A stretch of 7,352 nucleotides of DNA. Origin: Caldifarciminota bacterium (GTDB taxonomy: Bacteria; Hydrothermota; Tepidihabitantia; SM23-42). Position numbers and translations under genes: made by a program. The stretch covers positions 1-7,352 of the forward strand of contig JAGMEL010000278.1 in NCBI GenBank assembly GCA_023128195.1. The letters run 5' to 3'. The notes beneath the pieces are model-generated. The model worked only from the letters and a program-made list of their open reading frames with translations. It did not search any database and was not told where the DNA came from. Positions 5,792 to 7,352 of the stretch are shown here, one piece after another; the stretch's first letter is position 1; every line of letters starts with the position of its first letter.

Positions 5792-6328
5792 ATGAAAAAT
5801 GACACTGAAAAAGTAGCAGAATTAATTGAACAGGCACTTAATAATGATGAACATGCGTGCCAGAAAATCTTGAATTTATATAAAGGAAGAATATTCAGTT
5901 ATGTATATCGGATGGTAAAAAATTATCATGATGCAGAAGACATTACATTCGATACTTTCATAAAGTGCTTTAAAGCACTTGCCAGGTTTGATACTTCCAA
6001 AAAGTTCTCAACCTGGTTGTTCACAATTGCGCATAATCAAACCATAGATTTTTTCAGGAAAAATAAACAGGAATATGAGTATTTTGATGAAAGACATGCT
6101 GTAAAAGACGATTTTGTCGAGGAATATGAAAAAAAGAAAAAAATGGAAAAGATTGACCAGGCACTTACAAAAATGCCTGCCCTGGACCGTGAATTGGTCA
6201 TTCTCTTTCATAGAGAAGAGCACTCTTACCAGGAAATCAGCGAAATTTTAAAAATACCGATTACAACAATAAAAACCCGGCTGCACAGGGCACGAAAAAA
6301 ATTGAGGGACCTGGTTAAGGAAACATGA
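5792..6328 (+). CDS. ECF-type RNA polymerase sigma factor (178 aa)
   Basis: The protein has the two-domain layout and length of extracytoplasmic-function sigma factors. Region 2 spans about residues 26-92, with the core-binding and -10 recognition signature DAEDITFDTFIKCFKAL and FSTWLFTIAHNQTIDFFRK. A charged linker (EEYEKKKKMEK, 110-120) leads to region 4 at about 120-175 (ALTKMPALDRELVILFH, then the helix-turn-helix SYQEISEILKIPITTIKTRLHRARKKL). It recruits RNA polymerase to a dedicated promoter set. The ATG is preceded only by a weak GAG, so translation may be modest. It is divergent from the secreted-protein array, 134 bases away. In Porphyromonas an ECF sigma (SigP) acts on type IX genes, so control of export is a reasonable guess, not shown here. 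No anti-sigma gene follows within the window, unusual for the group. Confidence 0.9.
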   Translation: MKNDTEKVAELIEQALNNDEHACQKILNLYKGRIFSYVYRMVKNYHDAEDITFDTFIKCFKALARFDTSKKFSTWLFTIAHNQTIDFFRKNKQEYEYFDERHAVKDDFVEEYEKKKKMEKIDQALTKMPALDRELVILFHREEHSYQEISEILKIPITTIKTRLHRARKKLRDLVKET

Positions 6329-6345
6329 TGTTTTATTAACCTTCC
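6324..6345. repeat. 22-bp direct repeat, copy 1 (over the sigma-gene stop)
   Basis: Starts CATGATGTTTTATTA and ends CCTTCC; it differs from the copy at 6570-6591 at one position only. It covers the TGA stop of the sigma gene. Confidence 0.7.
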
Positions 6346-6346
6346 T

Positions 6347-6523
6347 ACCGAGAATAAGGAGTAGGGTATTTCTCTCGACATTGAGCTCGAGACGAAATGT
6401 ACGCCCGCGTATTTTGAAGTATTGAGGTTATGAGGTTCAGAACTTCTGAACTTCCCAGCTTCTTAACTTCATCTTTTTCCATTAATTGAAGGCTCTACTC
6501 CTACAAATTTCGGCATTCTCGGT
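6347..6523. repeat. Inverted-repeat-bounded intergenic block
   Basis: ACCGAGAAT (6347-6355) is exactly complementary to ATTCTCGGT (6515-6523). A second pair, GGAGTAG (6358-6364) and CTACTCC (6495-6501), lies just inside, shifted by about 11 bases on the right. Smaller palindromes in between are TCTCGA-8-TCGAGA (6373-6392), TACGC-2-GCGTA (6400-6411) and GTTCAGAA-1-TTCTGAAC (6435-6451). No target duplication directly abuts the 9-base arms. The block could be a small non-autonomous element, or a structured spacer between the convergent sigma and phoU genes. I see no coding potential in it. Confidence 0.45.
6415..6470. repeat. Seven degenerate tandem octamers
   Basis: Read in steps of eight: TGAAGTAT, TGAGGTTA, TGAGGTTC, AGAACTTC, TGAACTTC, CCAGCTTC, TTAACTTC. 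The first three resemble the complement of the last four, so the tract can also fold, with the palindrome GTTCAGAA-C-TTCTGAAC at its centre. Confidence 0.6.
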
Positions 6524-6546
6524 CACCCTGTTGAAAACTGACCCCT

Positions 6547-6568
6547 CATGATGTTATATTATTGCTCC
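6547..6568. repeat. 22-bp direct repeat, diverged copy
   Basis: Begins CATGATGTTATATTA and ends CTCC; I count 17 of 22 matches to the copy at 6570-6591, which follows it almost in tandem (23 bases apart). It contains the phoU stop codon. Confidence 0.55.
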
Positions 6569-7212
6569 TCATGATGTTTTATTACCCTTCCCTCTACTGC
6601 AAATATTACTTCTTCACAGATATTCGTGGATAAATCGGCAATACGTTCTAAGTTTTTTGCAATATTAAATAAATGGAGAGAACGTTCAATAGTGCTTACG
6701 TCTGAAATCATATAAGTGATTAGCTCTCTTAAAATCTGATCTCTCAATGCATCTACAACACTATCTCTCTCACAAACATACTTAGCCAATATGGGATCTT
6801 CATTTATAAAAGAATTTATACTATCGTTTAGCATACTAATCACTTCTTTAGCCATTCGCGGTATATCGATCAGGGGTTTTACTAATGGCAATTCAATTAG
6901 ATAAAAGGCACTCTGGGAAATATTTACTGCATGATCAGCAATTCTTTCCAAATCATTATTCATTTTCAATATCATTAATATTGTCCTTAAATCTATTGCC
7001 CTGGGTTGAAACTTAACAATGAGTGTTATACATATTTCATCTAACTCTATTTCAAAATCGTTTGCATTAGGTTCATCTTTTTCTATTATGCCAGTAAGAA
7101 ATTCCACGTTTTTGTCTACTAATCCTTTAATACTTTTCTCGACCATGTTTATAACAAGAGAAGTGTAATCTACAAGTCTCTTTTTAAGCTCGTTTATTTT
7201 TTCCTCTAACAA
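6559..7212 (-). CDS. phoU: PhoU-family phosphate regulator (217 aa)
   Basis: PhoU is a cytoplasmic all-helical protein that binds metal clusters, restrains phosphate uptake by the Pst transporter and signals phosphate sufficiency to the PhoR kinase. The sequence shows the expected two homologous three-helix halves. The first has ELDE...KFQPRAIDLRTI and NNDLERIADHAVNIS (about residues 56-99); the second has RDSVVDALRDQIL...YMISD and AKNLERIADLSTNICEEV (about 149-202). Length is normal for the family. The start is TTG at 7212, with GGAGG (7217-7221) four bases upstream; the product MLEEKINELKKRL matches usual PhoU N-termini, and no better ATG lies nearby. It overlaps the upstream mgsA end by 7 bases, so the two are probably translationally coupled. 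The C-terminal residues GRVIKHHEEQ are encoded within a direct repeat shared with the end of the sigma gene. No pst transporter genes are visible. Confidence 0.93.
   Translation of the reverse strand: MLEEKINELKKRLVDYTSLVINMVEKSIKGLVDKNVEFLTGIIEKDEPNANDFEIELDEICITLIVKFQPRAIDLRTILMILKMNNDLERIADHAVNISQSAFYLIELPLVKPLIDIPRMAKEVISMLNDSINSFINEDPILAKYVCERDSVVDALRDQILRELITYMISDVSTIERSLHLFNIAKNLERIADLSTNICEEVIFAVEGRVIKHHEEQ
6570..6591. repeat. 22-bp direct repeat, copy 3 (inside the phoU 3' end)
   Basis: Begins CATGATGTTTTATTA and matches 6324-6345 at 21 of 22 positions. It encodes part of the PhoU tail (VIKHH) on the minus strand. Confidence 0.7.
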
Positions 7213-7352
7213 ATAACCTCCACAGTCTTTTTATCACTCGATTCAACACATCCGTTAGCCTTAAATATCCCACTTAGCAAAAGATTTGCTGAGGTGAGAT
7301 TTGTTGCCAATGGAATATTGTGGACATCGCAGACACGAAGCAGCGCAGAAAT
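7206..7352 (-). CDS. mgsA: Methylglyoxal synthase, C-terminal part (runs off the right edge)
   Basis: The last 48 codons of a gene entering from the right edge end in TAG at 7208-7206. The sequence ISALLRVCDVHNIPLATN followed by LTSANLLLSG is the signature of the methylglyoxal synthase C-terminus, as in the E. coli enzyme's ALLRLATVWNIPVATN. The enzyme converts dihydroxyacetone phosphate to methylglyoxal and phosphate, an overflow path that releases phosphate when sugar phosphates accumulate. The catalytic histidine and aspartates lie upstream and are outside the window, by alignment to the E. coli protein as I recall it. The stop overlaps the phoU TTG start by 7 bases (7206-7212). MGS-like domains also occur in carbamoyl-phosphate synthase and PurH, but the ALLR...NIPLATN wording and the short tail fit stand-alone mgsA best. 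Confidence 0.8.
   Translation of the reverse strand: MSALLRVCDVHNIPLATNLTSANLLLSGIFKANGCVESSDKKTVEVIC

Noticed and set aside
6008..6223. Minus-strand frame inside the sigma gene
   Set aside because: It is antisense to clear region 2 and region 4 coding sequence and has no domain of its own.
6415..6470. CRISPR array
   Set aside because: The repeat unit is only eight bases and degenerate, with no spacers between units and no cas genes in the window.

Overview
The window looks like part of a chromosome from an uncultured or little-studied Gram-negative bacterium with a type IX-like secretion apparatus. Three things point there: secreted beta-helix proteins ending in a YPNP...GK(I)xIIR-type C-terminal sorting domain, a PorV/PorQ-family outer-membrane barrel protein beside them, and moderately AT-rich DNA with strong GGAGG-type ribosome binding sites. 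The type IX/PorV combination is classic for Bacteroidetes but also occurs in other FCB-group and candidate phyla; the sequence alone does not let me choose a phylum.

Left two thirds (1-5657), all on the minus strand. In transcription order: a right-handed beta-helix gene broken by one extra base (5657-3917), a possible 34-residue membrane peptide (3906-3802), a short fossil of a sorting-domain tail (3770-3747), an intact PorV/PorQ-like gene (3733-2870), a 158-bp IS66-type MITE with an 8-bp target duplication (2699-2856), an intact secreted beta-helix gene (2632-806), an unannotated remnant of a second PorV-like gene (796-701), and the start of a third beta-helix gene that leaves the window (581-1). 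This reads as a tandem array built from repeated [beta-helix cargo + PorV-like] units that is now partly decayed. The two complete beta-helix genes carry nearly the same C-terminal sorting module, aligned without a gap for about 250 bp.

Middle (5658-6328). A short divergent promoter region separates the array from a plus-strand ECF-type sigma factor. The promoter facing the broken beta-helix gene has perfect TTGACA and TATAAT boxes. No anti-sigma gene follows the sigma factor.

Right (6329-7352). A 230-bp convergent gap holds unusual repeat structure: 22-bp direct repeats at both sides, a 9-bp inverted repeat pair, small palindromes and seven degenerate octamers. Beyond it, on the minus strand, are phoU (TTG start) and the 3' end of a methylglyoxal synthase gene, mgsA, which overlaps phoU by 7 bases. 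Both have known links to phosphate: PhoU controls phosphate uptake and signalling, and methylglyoxal synthase is inhibited by phosphate.

No gene-free stretch exceeds 300 bases. No tRNA, rRNA or CRISPR array was seen.
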